A stretch of 64,000 bases of DNA from Fragaria x ananassa (taxonomy: Eukaryota; Streptophyta; Magnoliopsida; Rosales; Rosaceae). The translations under genes were made by a program, and so were the position numbers. Where the stretch lies: the NCBI GenBank assembly GCA_034370585.1, contig CP139752.1, forward strand, positions 15,273,501-15,337,500, written 5' to 3'. The notes under the pieces were generated by a model. That model was not told the origin of the DNA. It saw only the letters and a list, made by a program, of their open reading frames with translations, and ran no database searches. The number at the start of each line of letters is the position of its first letter. Within the stretch, counting starts at the first letter, position 1. Below are positions 22,600-35,252 of this stretch, piece by piece.

Positions 22600-23160
22600 T
22601 CCTGCCAAACCCCACCGATCAGAATCTTGCCCTTCCGCTACTGCAAGTCACTGGCGTCGACATCAATCCAAGCTTCGCTAAATGACGCCTTCTGCTTTGT
22701 TATTGAATTGCTTGGCCGCCGCCGCCTACTGCTTCGTCACCGGTGAGGAAACCGACATATTGGGACTCGAATCGAACCTCACCTGATTCGCCTTCAAGTT
22801 GAAATCCCTGAGCTGCATCGTCCCACCTTCGCCTTCCATTTCTCTCTCCGTCGTCGTGGTCTTCAAATCTGGATTGCAGTTTCTCATGAAGACCTCCATC
22901 AAGGAGGTGTTGTCGATTTGATTCCACTGTGGAAGCCGAATTCGAAGTTTTCGGCGTTGACTGCGGTGGCGTACCGTCCTTCTTCCCACTCGACTTAGGC
23001 TTATGCCGTCTAGACCACGCCGTCGGCAACGTCTCCAATCTCACCACTGCCATGGATTACTTGAATGGCTTCGCTGGGTTCCACGAGTTTGCAGAGTTTA
23101 CGAGGGAGGACTGGCCTACAACGACGAGATGGTGCTGCTTCTGATGAACGAGCCGATGAT
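22600..23160. other. Coding-like captured sequence inside the MULE, unidentified
   Basis: G/C-richer than its surroundings, with overlapping open frames on both strands (plus 22929-23144, including VGNVSNLTTAMDYLNGFAGF; minus 22700-23053). The composition suggests a captured gene fragment, as in Pack-MULEs, but I do not recognise a family and the coding strand is unclear. Confidence 0.35.
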
Positions 23161-23504
23161 GAACTGGAGGTCTTGTTGATCACTTAGTTTGAGGTAGGAA
23201 AAAAAAAAAGGAAAGCAACATGAGTCCTGTTCTCAATTTCCGATACTGGAGGTCTTGGTTTTTACTATCAAAAACCTTATTAATGGTTTTATTCATTTCT
23301 ACGGAAGTATTCTCTCTAGAAATTATTACCTCTGTTCTCAATTTCCCTAAACCTTATGAATGGTTTTGATTACTGGGGGTAATAAATTTCTTGTGGCTTC
23401 GGAAGTTGTTCGTTGGTGTGAGCTGGGTGAGGACCTCTATTGTTCGTTGGTGTGAGGGTGAGGACCTCTTTCTTATTCTTCTTCTATTGTCTTTGTATTT
23501 TTTG

Positions 23505-24045
23505 TGTTTTAACTAATTACTAGGGATCATTAATTGATTACTAGAGGTCAGTAATTGATTACTGATCGATTACTGGGAGGTTAGTAACTAATTACTATGG
23601 GTCAATAACTAATTACTAGGGGTCAGTAATTGATTACTGAGGGTCAGTAACTGGTCAGTAACTGAAAACAAAATGATTATTGGGTGTCAGTAACTGAAAA
23701 CTAAAAATTATTGGGGTCAGTAACTCGATTATTAAGGTCAGTAACTGGTTACTGAGGGTCAGTAACTGGTTACTGGGTGTCAGTAACTGAAAACAACATG
23801 ATTATTGGGTGATTACTGGGTGTCAGTAACTGAAAACAAAGTGATTATTGGGTGTCAGTAACTGAAAACTAAGTGATTACTGGGTGTCAGTAACTGAAAA
23901 CTAAAAGTTATTGGGGGTCAGTAACTGGTTATTGGGTGTCAGTAATTAATCAATAACTGGTTACTGGGGGTTATTAATAACTGGTTATTATGGGTCATTA
24001 ACTGGTCAGTAACTGATTATTGGGGATCAGTAACTGGTTACAGGG
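23505..24045. repeat. GTCAGTAACTG minisatellite
   Basis: More than a dozen irregular copies of a motif built on TTACTGGGTGTCAGTAACTG, in a mixture of unit variants of roughly 20-30 bp, inside the MULE. Confidence 0.85.
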
Positions 24046-24150
24046 GAAAATCCGGTGACCGGAATCCGGCGGTCGGGAAAAATCCGGTGACCGGAATCCG
24101 GCGGTCGGGGAAATTCCGGTGACCGGAATCCGGCGGCCGGTGACCGGAGT
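24042..24150. repeat. CCGGTGACCGGAATCCGG tandem repeat
   Basis: About three copies of a roughly 33-bp G/C-rich unit containing CCGGTGACCGGAATCCGGCG, adjoining the previous minisatellite near the right end of the MULE. Confidence 0.85.
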
Positions 24151-24361
24151 CCGAGGTTCCGGCCAAGTCTTTTCATGTTGAAGAGGTGGGGGCAAAATAG
24201 TCTTGAAATAATATGGTTTGTTAAGACTTTAGTAAAGATTTGTGCATTTGGGCATAAAAATGGTTACCTTATATTGGAATGGGCTAATGCAAAAGATTAT
24301 CATTGGAATGGGAAATAAGAGGTTTAAATTAGTACTAAATGTGCATTTTCCCTAATATTTA

Positions 24362-25492
24362 TTTAGTTTAATTTCAGCCTTCTCAAATCAAGGGTAAAAT
24401 AGTATTTAAATTTTTAAAAAAATAATATACATGTATCTAATAATTAGATGTATTAATAAAATTTCTCTCTACGTAACAAGATAGTTTACTACCCCCTTTT
24501 GGTTTGGTTTACGAAAAAGATGTTGTAATAAATTTATAGTAAGTCAACAATTTACATTAAATTTTGGTCCCAAAAATTAAACTCAGCTTTACAATTGGAA
24601 TACCCTCTTCCCTCCTTTCACCTTCTTTCTAGAATCCTTTCCAATAAAAGGCATTTTTTATCAGTAAAAAAAGGATAAAGACAAATGTATGAAATGACAG
24701 AATCACCCACTTTGAACTCAATAAATTGGAATTGTTAAAGAAAATGAAAAGGGCAATTACAGTCAATTTAACAGAATTTGTGCCAAAAAGCTGTTCTGTT
24801 GGTTTCAAACCCCCATCAAAAACCTTGACGGCTTTTGTATTAGACAATAGACATTGACTCTCTTCCAAATCCTGTGTTGTTTGTACATATATAGCTTCCA
24901 AACTAGTCAATGTGATATTTATATTCTGGGTTTAGCTGGAAACATAGATGAGCAACACCTGCTACTTCAATTTGGGTATTTGTCTCTTTCAATATCCCAG
25001 CTCTTTCCCATTGAAATATTCTTCTTTGGGTTCTTTCTCTTGATTCTGGTATTCGTACTTTGTTTCTTTGTTTCATGGTTCTGGTTCTTTGTATGCATAA
25101 TTTGACCTTTCAGATCTGGTAAGAGGTCAGTCAATGCTGTCTGGTTGCTGGAACTGAGGTATGTCATTTTGTGGGCAACAGAAAATGTTTTTGATCAGTG
25201 TAGAGATGATAGAGTTTCGGTGTTTACATTCTTGGAAGTGTTGTTGAGATTTATCGCCGAACCCATGTTTCAAATTGTTTTCTGAATTATTTTGATTGTA
25301 AACTCTAAAGGAAAAAAAATATATGGTGCTTGTATAATTCATTTGTGCATGTTGTCTTTGATTTATGTTATATGGCTTTCTCATAGACTAAAGTGTTAAC
25401 TTTTTAGGCGCGTATAGAGGGGCTCAGGGTCAAGAAGATGGAGATATAAATTGGGGGTGTCAGTGTGTCACTCTGGAGAGTCTTCTGTGATA
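24362..25492 (+). promoter_or_regulatory. Upstream region and probable 5' leader of the ExAD-like gene
   Basis: AT-rich DNA between the MULE and the ATG at 25493. The last few hundred bases probably include the 5' untranslated leader, perhaps with an intron. No in-frame coding extension begins with ATG. No individual promoter element can be defined with confidence. Confidence 0.4.
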
Positions 25493-28400
25493 ATGTTTTC
25501 AATTCTGAGATGGAAAGGCTCATGGTCTATGATAGCAACGATTACTTCTATTGTGGGATTGATTTCACTTGCGTTGGCTTCAATAGTTCATCTGTTCTTC
25601 TTTCCCTTAGTTCCTTCTTTCAATTACTTTAGTCAAGCTCAGAACTCTTGTGTCCCAATCAATGGTTCTGCTGAAGCAATTACGGATCATATTAGGGGCA
25701 TTGACTTAGAGTATCGATTTCCATCTGACTTGCACAAGGCAGTTGTTTATTGTGGAGCACCGTGGAAGGCAGAAATTGGCCGCTGGCTTGCTGGTTGTCA
25801 CTCAATTACAAATGAAGTCAACATTGTGGAGGTAATAAGAACGACCGTTTACATGATGTAACAAATTTTTTGTCTTCTGAATTAGTGAAGTAGATTTGCT
25901 CTAATGGGGTTAACTCATGTACAGAAAGAATAAAGAAAATTAGAAACATAGAGATGAGTACCTTACAAGTTTGAATCAAGAGGTGGGAAAAGAAGTGGGG
26001 GTGAATGGGTGTATAATCGGTTAATCTGTGAATCGTCATTATTATTTAATATCTATAAGCCCTTGGATGTGTGGTAATTATCAATTTTTATTGGCAGAAT
26101 ATTCATGATAACTAATTGTTCTGTTGGCAGTTAATAGGTGGGAGTGGCTGCAAAAATGACTGCAGTGGTCAAGGTGTTTGTAATCGTGAATTGGGACAAT
26201 GTCGGTGCTTCCATGGATACAGTGGTCAGTATAATTTTATCTTCTTTCTTACGGTGTAAATAAGTTAATACAAAACTTCAAATGATTAGGAGCAATAAGA
26301 AGTTGGCTTTGATGCTCAATTAGTCTTCTCTTGAAAAATAATAATTATTCCATGGATAGTTGGGTTTACAATCCTTAGTGTCAAACTAACTGATTTTATA
26401 CCAATGGTATCAGTTTCTGCTATGTACTGTTATAAATAGCCAACTAAGCAGCTACTCGCCAATGTTCTGGCTTCTCCTGGGTTATATTTCATAACCATAG
26501 CAGGTAGCAAGCATATGAGAAACTTGGTTTGCATAATGATATGATGACTACAGCAGTAGCAAGCAGTCTTATGTTGAGCAAATTGGTTTGCATGGTTTAG
26601 TATCTATTAGGAAAGTTTGATATCTTTCTTATGCTTTTCTGTCGTTAAATGTTCTGATACCTTTACTTAAGTTGTTTTTAATTTTTAAATTACTACTTTG
26701 ACCCCCTCTATTGAGTGCTTAAAAGTATAGATTCTGTATTCTGGACAGTCCTGTTGTTTGGCTGGAGTTATTGGGTCTTACCGTATCACAATGAAACCTT
26801 TGTCATTATGAAAGGATATGGCTTTTCGTCTTGTTTCTAAACATGTCTGTTCTTTTATTGCAGAAAATCAAATAAATTGGCCATATTTTGATGAAACATA
26901 TTCTCTGTATGTAATGTGTTAACTTTACAGGGGAAGGATGCTCTGAGACACTGCAGCTAGAATGCAACTACCCTGGATCACCAGATCAACCATATGGGAG
27001 ATGGGTTGTCTCAATTTGCTCGGCTCATTGTGACACAAAAAAGGCCATGTGCTTCTGTGGGGAAGGCACAAAATACCCAAATCGACCTGTGGCAGAGGCA
27101 TGTGGCTTTCAAGTGAAGTAAGTTCATCAATTCCTAATTAGGGTTTCATCAGCAATAAATAAATTATAAAAGTGCCGCATCTCTAATGCCTGTTTCAGGC
27201 CACCCTCTGAACCTGGCGCACCTAAGCTGACTGACTGGGAAAAAAATGACCTGGATAATCTTCTTACAACAAATATTAGCAAACCTGGATGGTGCAATGT
27301 TGATCCTGCAGAAGCATATGCTCTCAAGGTGCAATTTAAACAGGAATGTGATTGCAAGTATGATTGTCTCTCGGGGCGGTTCTGTGAAGTGCCTGTGCTA
27401 TGTACTTGCATTAATCAGTGCTCCGGCCATGGACATTGCCGTGGTGGATTTTGTCAGGTGATAGATGGTACCTTCATAGTTCATACATGTTTCCTTGTTT
27501 TTTGTGTTCCTCACTATCACTAATTCATAGTGAGGTTTTGCTATTTCATGAGAAAGATGCCATCAGAATATTAAACCATAAGAATTCTAAGTATCCAATG
27601 AAATATTTTTATTTTGGTATGGAGTAATGGGTGAACCACCTGCATCCCACCTTATGTGGCAGCTGATGGAACACAAAGCCAACCTATCAGAATATTTCAT
27701 TAAATGATGTGACATTGCCTCAGCTGCTACATAAATTGGGTTACATGTGGTACCCAAAAAGGTGGTTCACTTTGCATTATTCTTTGGTATAGGTATCTCA
27801 GAATTTTATTGTAGAGTTAAGAATTTTTTGGCTTTGGCTAATTATATGACATAAACCATCTCTTTTCCATAGGGGAAATTTCTTGAATTAAGTTATATCC
27901 TTTAATGCATCGATTTGTTCCTTCAACCGAGACCCTTTTAGAGATATGAAAGATTTGATCACCCAGGTACTGTCATTACAATTTTTGTGTTATGCTAGTT
28001 TCTAGTGTGATAAGTAAGTTCCTGTTGATATAATGGACATACCTTTATTGAAACCATATATCAATCTGTTTGTCTTTCTATCAAAGATTTATTTGGTAGA
28101 AAATTTGGTGCTTTGTCCATACCAACTATCTGAACTGACTTTTATTTACAGTGTAACAATGGCTGGTATGGAATCGATTGCAGTATTCCATCTGTGGCAT
28201 CTTCTGTTCGAGAGTGGCCTCAATGGCTCCGGCCAGCTCAGGTTAACATTCCCGATAATTCACATCTGGCAGGAAAAGTTGTCAACCTCAATGCTGTGGT
28301 GAAAAAAAAGAGGCCCCTTATATATGTTTACGATTTACCCCCAGATTTCAACAGCCTACTTCTTGAGGTCAGGATTCGCTTCAGTTGGGATTATGTGACT

Positions 28401-31400
28401 AATTCTAAGAGAAAGTGTCTTATTTTCTCACTTTATTGTTGTAGGGACGTCACTTTAAGTTCGAGTGTGTAAACAGAATATATGATGACCTAAATTCCAC
28501 AGTGTGGACAGATATGCTTTATGGCTCCCAGGTATTATTTGAATCAAAACTGGTACTTAATGTCTGACAAAAGAAATATCTGGTAGTGGTAGTGATCTTG
28601 TTAAACTGGAATATGCGTAGGATTATTTATCTGGCTTGTTGATTCTGTGCAGATGGCACTCTATGAAAGTATATTAGCTAGTCCATATCGTACATTAAAT
28701 GGTGAAGAAGCAGATTTCTTCTTTGTTCCTGTTCTTGATTCATGCATTATAACTCGAGCTGATGATGCTCCTCACTTGAGTATGCAGGTATGCTTAGTGA
28801 CTGTTAAAATATGTGAGATATTGCAGTTGTACCTTTTTTTTTTTTTTTTTTTTCAATTCACTGTCCTTTCCAATAGGCTCTGTTGAAGATGTATTTGGTG
28901 TTTGAAACTCATAGGAACATAAGGGCTTGAGGAGCTCTCTCACTCTGGAATATTACAAGAAGGCTTATGATCACATTGTTGAACAGTATCCATTCTGGAA
29001 CCGCTCGTCTGGAAGAGACCATATCTGGGTATGTAAATGAAAGAATTACTTAAAGGCCGGAGTGCCAAATATTGAATAAAATGAGAGTTTCATGTCTTTT
29101 CCTAGTTAGATCTCATTATCAAAGTATACCTGCTAATGATGTCCACCTCTTTATCTGAGGCAGTTTTTTTCATGGGATGAAGGTGCTTGTTATGCTCCAA
29201 AAGAAATATGGAATAGCATGATGTTGGTTCACTGGGGTAATACTAACTCAAAACATAAGCACTCAACAACAGCCTATTGGGGTGACAACTGGAATGACAT
29301 TTCTTCAGATAGGAGGGGCAACCATCCCTGCTTTGACCCAGAGAAAGATCTAGTGCTTCCTGCTTGGAAGAGTCCTGATGTCAACTCTTTGAGCTCAAAA
29401 CTTTGGGCCAGGTAGACATCCGATTGAGAGCATTCAATAATATCCTTTTTGTTCTGTTTTGTAGTATTGTTACTTTATTCGATATGCCCTATCCAAAGAA
29501 GAAAATGTATTTGTTCATTATTTTCTTTTCAGTCCCCATGAGATGCGGAAAACCCTGTTCTACTTCAATGGAAATCTGGGACCAGCTTATCCAAATGGAA
29601 GACCTGAAAATACGTAAGTTAACCAAAGAGTCTCTGAATAATTTTTTGTCGATGAAGAAAACAATACAAGCGAAAAACAAAAACCAAATTACAACGAAAA
29701 CCCCTAGTACAACCTAAATTATGAAAATCAAAATTGAAAGCAGTAACTGAGGATAGAGGGAGTCTCTGAATAATTTTGTTGTGGATTTCATATTGATATT
29801 ATTTAAATTACTTTTTTGTAGCAAGAATGTACTGTGTACCATCCGTTCCTTCCTGTTTTCTGTAGTACGTTGGTAATTAAGGGATTTTTATCTGTCAGTT
29901 TAAAAAAAAAAATTCCAAACAGATTTATGTATCGCACAATATACATATAACCTGACAAATTGTTTATTTATTCATGAAGCTATAGTATGGGTATTAGACA
30001 AAAATTAGCAGAAGAATTTGGGTCAAGCCCTAACAAGGAAGGGAAACTTGGAAAACAACATGCAGAAGATGTGATTGTTACTCCACTACGGTCTGAAAAT
30101 TATCATGAGGATATAGCCAGTTCTATTTTCTGCGGGGTATTTGCTGGAGATGGTTGGAGTGGTCGTATGGAAGACAGTATTTTGCAAGGGTGCATTCCTG
30201 TTGTGATTCAGGTAGTGTGATTCTATATCTTCTTTCTTCACTATCTTATTACTGTCTTGAAACATTTGTCATTAATTGCAAGATTCTGCCGATCAGTCAC
30301 TGTTCAAATCTTGTAATGAGATTGTAATGAGATTGTGTAAGCAATATATATATATTTTTTTTAAGTTCTCATAGTTATTAAGGTAGTTGAGCTTCCCTCA
30401 TTCCATTTCATTAAATGGGATGCTTCCAAACCATGACAATTTAATAACTGCAAACTCTAATAATGTTTTCTCTACTCTTTTTTTTTTTGAGACACATGTT
30501 TTCTCTACTTTGTTTCTCTAGGATGGGATTTTCTTGCCATATGAAAATGTTCTCAACTATGAGAGTTTTGCTGTTCGGATACGTGAAGATGAAATTCCAA
30601 ACCTTATAAATATTCTTCGGGTAAGTTCTGTTTCATTTTCTTTTAACTGGTACATAAAAGCTTTCTGATTGGATTGGCAGCGTTTAGTAGACTGATTTTT
30701 GGAATTGTAACTCCTGTAGGCATTTAATGAGACAGAAATAAAGTTCAGGCTAGCAAATGTGCAGAAAATCTGGCAAAGGTTTTTGTATCGTGATTCTATT
30801 TTGCTCGAAGCTGAGAGGCAAAAAACTAGTTTTGGCCGTATGGGTGATTGGGCAGTTCAGTTCTCACAATTGATTGAAGATGATGTCTTTCAGACATTCG
30901 TACAGGTAAGTATCTTCCTGTTACACATGTTTCATCTTCATTTATTTCCATTTTGCAATTCATCATTTGTTAAGCACTGCTGGTTTGGATAAAGAGTAAT
31001 GCACGTTTGCATGCATGTGTATTTGTTGATCAACAGAGTATTTTTTTTTCATTACCAGAAAAAAAAATAATACAATGCTAGCGTTATTGCAAGGTTGAAC
31101 TTGTAAAGAAGGTCAGGCATGAATCGGTTACCATTTTTGGTAAAAAAAATAAATAAATACACAAATACATGTGTTTTGCTTATGAAAGAAACATGTAATT
31201 ATCATAAGGCACATAGGAGGCTGGAGGAGATTAGGTTGTGTCATTATATTCTGGGCTTTAAGGTATCCGAAAAAAAAAAAAAGAGAACAAAAATAACAAA
31301 ATATTTTGGCAATAAGTTTTTCAAGTAAGCCTTGTTAATGAAGTTTAATTTAAAAGTAGGACATAAATATTGAAATATAATGTCTTTACCTGCTGTAATG

Positions 31401-31661
31401 TTAAATGATGCGACCAGATCGACTTTGATCGTATGAAAGTTCAGTGCAAATTCAAACTTTAAGAACAAGATTAGCATTATGTGCTCATAATAAGAGTTAA
31501 ACTAAGTGAGCATGAGATGTAAACCTGCTTATCACTTATTCTTTTTTCATTCACTTTATCAGGTTTTGCATTACAAGCTACATAATGACCCCTGGAGGCA
31601 ACATGTTCGTGTAAAAAAGGAGTTCGGGTTACCTCAAGAGTGTTTGATCAAGAGGAAATAA
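25493..31661 (+). CDS. ExAD: GT47 exostosin-family arabinosyltransferase, ExAD-like
   Basis: Fourteen exons join in frame: 25493-25831, 26131-26224, 26931-27117, 27199-27457, 28152-28367, 28445-28531, 28653-28787, 28915-29028, 29164-29411, 29533-29613, 29980-30211, 30522-30620, 30720-30905 and 31563-31661, giving 791 residues and close to the length I recall for Arabidopsis At3g57630 (ExAD). ExAD belongs to family GT47 and adds a late arabinose to the hydroxyproline-linked glycans of extensins in the Golgi. Visible parts are an N-terminal signal-anchor helix (about residues 12-40), two EGF-like Cys clusters (about 120-148 and 275-303: CSGQGVCN, CSGHGHCRGG), then the exostosin domain from RPLIYVYDLP (about 347) to the C-terminus, including EDSILQGCIPVVIQDG (about 652-667). 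No lesions are seen. ATG 25493 is used because the same frame upstream has no ATG. The substrate is inferred from homology. Confidence 0.92.
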
Positions 31662-32321
31662 ACAAACGGTGCTTTACTGCTAAACTAAGTTTGTAGATAT
31701 AGCTGTATCACAAAGGCCGCTAGGTAGCAGAAAGCAAAGCTAATGAACAGTTGATGTTGAAGAGAGAACCTCGTCAGTCATCTCATTTCAGCATCCGGTC
31801 AGATAGGATTTTTGAAAGTATACTACACCTCTGCCAATCCCAATTTGTAAACCAAAGCTATGAACTTTAGGAATGGAATTTTTGTTTAAATGAAATGATG
31901 ACCTCAGTTTATCAATGAATTTGATTATCTTGTTTTACTGGTAGCAGTGAGTGTGACTTAGCTTGCTGACTCTTAACCTAATTCCCCACTCTCATTTACC
32001 ACTTGGGTTTGTCTATTCCATTATTATGTATCAGACAGCTCTAGAGGCAAAGATATATGCAGACCCCATCTTATTATTGTGCATAGCATGTGAAAAATGC
32101 TGATTAGGAACCCAACTGAATCATTTGTGTAGGTCATAGGTCGTATCCTGGGTATTTGATAGCACCAAATATTGGCCATGAAAATTGCATGAAAGGTGTT
32201 CTATTAATTAATAACAGGGTCTTTCCAGTTTAATCGTTTATTCCAAAGGGTTTCCTAGAGTACAATTGGTTCTTCATTAATTTGCAAAGGTTTGTTGAGT
32301 CTGAAAAATACGGAAGGCATA
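31662..32321 (+). other. 3' untranslated region of the ExAD-like gene and spacer
   Basis: Follows the TAA at 31659-31661. Possible polyadenylation signals lie in AT-rich sequence near 31890-31920. Nothing else is seen before the acyl-CoA oxidase pseudogene. Confidence 0.4.
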
Positions 32322-34758
32322 ATGAATCATTTGGTGCATGAGAGGAGCAAGGCACAGTCCAATGTTGAGGAGATGAAGGTCATCTGGGCAGGTTCTCACC
32401 ACACCTTCCAAGTTTCTGATCGGATCGCTTGACTCGTTGCTAGCGATCCAGGCTTTAGAAAGTACAACAGAGCTGTGCTAAGCAGGAAGGAGTTGTTTAA
32501 AAGTACGAGCTCTGAGAAAAGCAGCTTATGTGTGGAAAAGGATCCATGAGCTTGAACTTTCTGAAGAAGAGGCATCATGGTTGAGGTTCTATGTTGATGA
32601 ATTATGCTTATGTTCATTGGGGAATGTTTGCGCATGCTATTAAAGGGTCTGCTACTGAGGATCAGCGACAACAGTGGTTACCTTTGGCAAACAAGATGCA
32701 AATAATTGGTACTTATGCACAAACTGAACTTGGTCATGGCTCCAACGTTCAAGGCCTTGAGACAACCGTGACTTTTGATCCAGAGACAGATGAGTTCACC
32801 ATCCATAGTCCTACCCTGACCTCAAGCACATGGTGGCCTGGTGGATTGGGAAAGGTTGCTACACATGCTGTTGTTTATGCAAGGCTTATTTCTAATGCCA
32901 AGATTATGGAGTACATAGTTTCCTAGTCCAAATTCGGAGCCTAGATGATCACTTTCCTCTTCCAGGTGTAACAGTTGGTGATATTTGGATGAAATTTGGA
33001 AGTGGAGCATTCGATTCCAAGGAATCAAATGCTGATGAGGTTCTCAAGGGTCACGAGACAAGGAAAGTATATAGAATCCAACGTTCTGAAGCAGCTGCTT
33101 TATGGAGCTATGGTTTGTGTCAGACAAATCATTGTAGCTGATACTTCCATTGCCTTGTCAAGACTCAAAAGCAGGATGTATTGCTACCCGGTACAGTGCT
33201 GTTCGTCGACAATTTCGTTCTCCACAAAATCAAGATAGTGTTGAGACAGGTCATTGAATACAAGACTCAGCAAAGTACTCTTCCCTTTGCTGGCTTCTAC
33301 CTATGCTTTCAGATTTGTCGGCGAGTGGTTGAAATGCCTATACACCGAATGACAGAATTGATCCAAAAGTTGGAAGCTAACAATTTCTCTATGCTGCCTA
33401 AGGCGCATGCCTGCACTGCTGGTTTGAAGGCCTTGACTACTTCCGCTGCTGTTGACAACGTAGAAGAATGTCGGAAGCTTGTGGTGGCCATGGTTACTTG
33501 TCTAGCTGTGGACTTACTGAGCTATATCTGAAAGATTATTATGGGCTTAACAATATTATGTGACTTTTAGTTCAAGCAATTGATTAAGCCTAATCTAAGT
33601 ATTACGAGTTGTATAAGGAATGTAATATTGGTGATATGTAAATAATATATAATTTACATATCGAATAAGGAGTCAATAATATCTTCTGATATGATTATCG
33701 TAATCTTTGGTAAATCTTATATATCAACTAGGATTCTTTAATGGGCAAGGCACTAGTTGATCATTATAAATACACGAGCATAAGTCCATGTTCTCATCAT
33801 AAGACACATTTAGTCTCTATCCCATCTAAGGAGCATATTGTGAGAGAGATCAGAAGACCTAAGCTTTCAGACATAGCGATCTTCATTAACAACGCTGGTA
33901 AGTCTTAAGTTTTACATATGTTGATCTTGTGTTTATATGCTTGCCCTAACTATGATATAATTAGCTTCAGTTTTCTTTTAATATCACTTATATGTTGCTT
34001 TTTTCTCTGCTTATATTTATGAAGGAGATAACATTGTTCTACTTATGTACTTATACATGTTTCAAGATTTCTCATGAAGACCATTTCTCAGTTACAGACT
34101 GGGAAAAAGCCTAATGGAATCACAACTTATATGGGTCATGCGGAGCACTTTATCCGATGTCACTGTAAGGTTCAAAAAGCTGAGGATTGGTTCCATCCCA
34201 CTGTAATACTTGAGGCATTTGAAGCAAGGGCTATTAGATTGTCGGTTGCTTGTGCCGAAAATCTCACCAAGTTTACCAGTCCAACTTTTCTGAACTCTCA
34301 CCAGATTTAGTTCAAGCTGCAGTTGCTCATTGGCAATTAATTGTGGTCTCCAAGTTCCTTGAGATGTTGCAGCAAAACATTGAAGGAAATGGAGTGAAAC
34401 AAGTTAATTGGAGACCATCTGCAACATATACTGTATGAATCTTACTCAGAAAAATTTGGGTGATTTTCTATCAACTAGAAGCATCAGTCCCAAGCAAGCT
34501 TCACTTGCCAGTGATCAAGTTAGGAATCTGTATTCCAAACTTCGTCCCAATGTTATAGTCCTTGTTGATGCATATAATTACATAGATCATTTCCTTGGCT
34601 CGATTCTTGGGTGCTATGATGGTAATGTGTATCCCAAGCTCTATGAGGAAGCATGGAAAGATCAACTCAATGACTTTGTTCAGTTTGTTGTACATGATGG
34701 CTATCATGAATACATCCAACCTCTGCTGAAGCAACAACTACGGAGTGTAAGGCTTTGA
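32322..34758 (+). pseudogene. Acyl-CoA oxidase 1 (ACX1)-like pseudogene, processed type
   Basis: The remnant covers essentially the whole ACX1 protein, a peroxisomal FAD enzyme of fatty-acid and jasmonate beta-oxidation, from an N-terminal MNHLVHERSKAQ to a C-terminal LLKQQLRSVRL. Recognisable blocks are GTYAQTELGHGSNVQGLET, SPTLTSSTWWPGGLGK, GDNIVLL and ILGCYDGNVYPKLYEEAWK. Host ACX1 genes have many introns; here blocks from several exons run together without them, so this looks RNA-derived, although no poly(A) tail is evident. Several stops and frameshifts are present, the first at about 32429, and a block of about 490 bp interrupts it (33532-34022). Plant ACX1 usually ends in the peroxisomal signal ARL; here it ends VRL. 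Confidence 0.85.
33532..34022. mobile_element. Insertion in the ACX1 pseudogene, solo-LTR-like
   Basis: The block separates the ACX1 segment ending CGLTELYLKDY from the one starting YEGDNIVLL. It is AT-rich with a TATA box (TTATAAATACAC near 33766) followed by a CT-rich stretch, the general look of an LTR. No matching target duplication was found and the limits are set only by the pseudogene on each side. It could instead be a retained intron, but no clean GT-AG limits were seen. Confidence 0.4.
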
Positions 34759-35252
34759 AGATATCAATATCAATGACCTCAAGAGCAGCAAATCCTCTTT
34801 CAATTTTCTGTTGTAATTCGTTTTGCTTAAGTTGTGTACCATAGTGCGCGTTATTTAGAATTTTTGTGTCATCTGACCGCAAACTTTAGAGATGGGCCAA
34901 ACTTTGTATTCCAAGTTTTCAACTATAAAGTAAATAGGTTCCACTTGTGTGCCTTAGGGTATGCATATCCATCCGGTTTTGACTTGGTATAGCAAATTAA
35001 AACAAACTAACATCGTTAAATCTTCGTTAACGCTCCCTATATCTACAGTTTTCATTAGAAATATCTACCATTCAGATGAGCTAAATCACACAAAAGTAAA
35101 CTTTTAGAAATCAAAATGATTCTTGAGACTATTTACAACTATCATAAGAAACAGCTACTCCTGTCATAAAAAAATATCACAGAAAATGTTGAAAATGTTG
35201 CAAGTCGTAAGACACATTTAACATAAGACACATGTACTGTTTTCATTAGAAA
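34759..35252. other. Intergenic, nothing supported
   Basis: AT-rich; the phrase TTTTCATTAGAAAT occurs twice (about 35049 and 35240). No gene seen. Confidence 0.5.

Larger units (their letters stand above)
22389..24352. mobile_element. Mutator-like element (MULE) with 9-bp target duplication
   Basis: The element starts GGGAAAATGC at 22389 and ends GCATTTTCCC at 24352. It is flanked by identical 9-bp TAATATTTA (22380-22388 and 24353-24361), and a 9-bp duplication is the hallmark of Mutator-like elements. GCCCAAATGCACAAA also occurs near both ends in opposite orientation. No transposase is seen, so it is non-autonomous. The interior holds a CT-rich leader (22540-22600), a G/C-rich coding-like stretch (22600-23160) that may be captured host DNA, and two minisatellites. 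The perfect target duplication suggests a fairly young insertion. Confidence 0.85.

Noticed and set aside
23505..24045. Regular short repeats that might suggest a CRISPR-like array
   Set aside because: Units vary in length and sequence, there are no unique spacers, and this is plant nuclear DNA; it is a minisatellite.
25451..25492. Upstream extension of the ExAD-like frame
   Set aside because: It begins with TTG, not ATG; the first ATG at 25493 precedes the expected signal-anchor.
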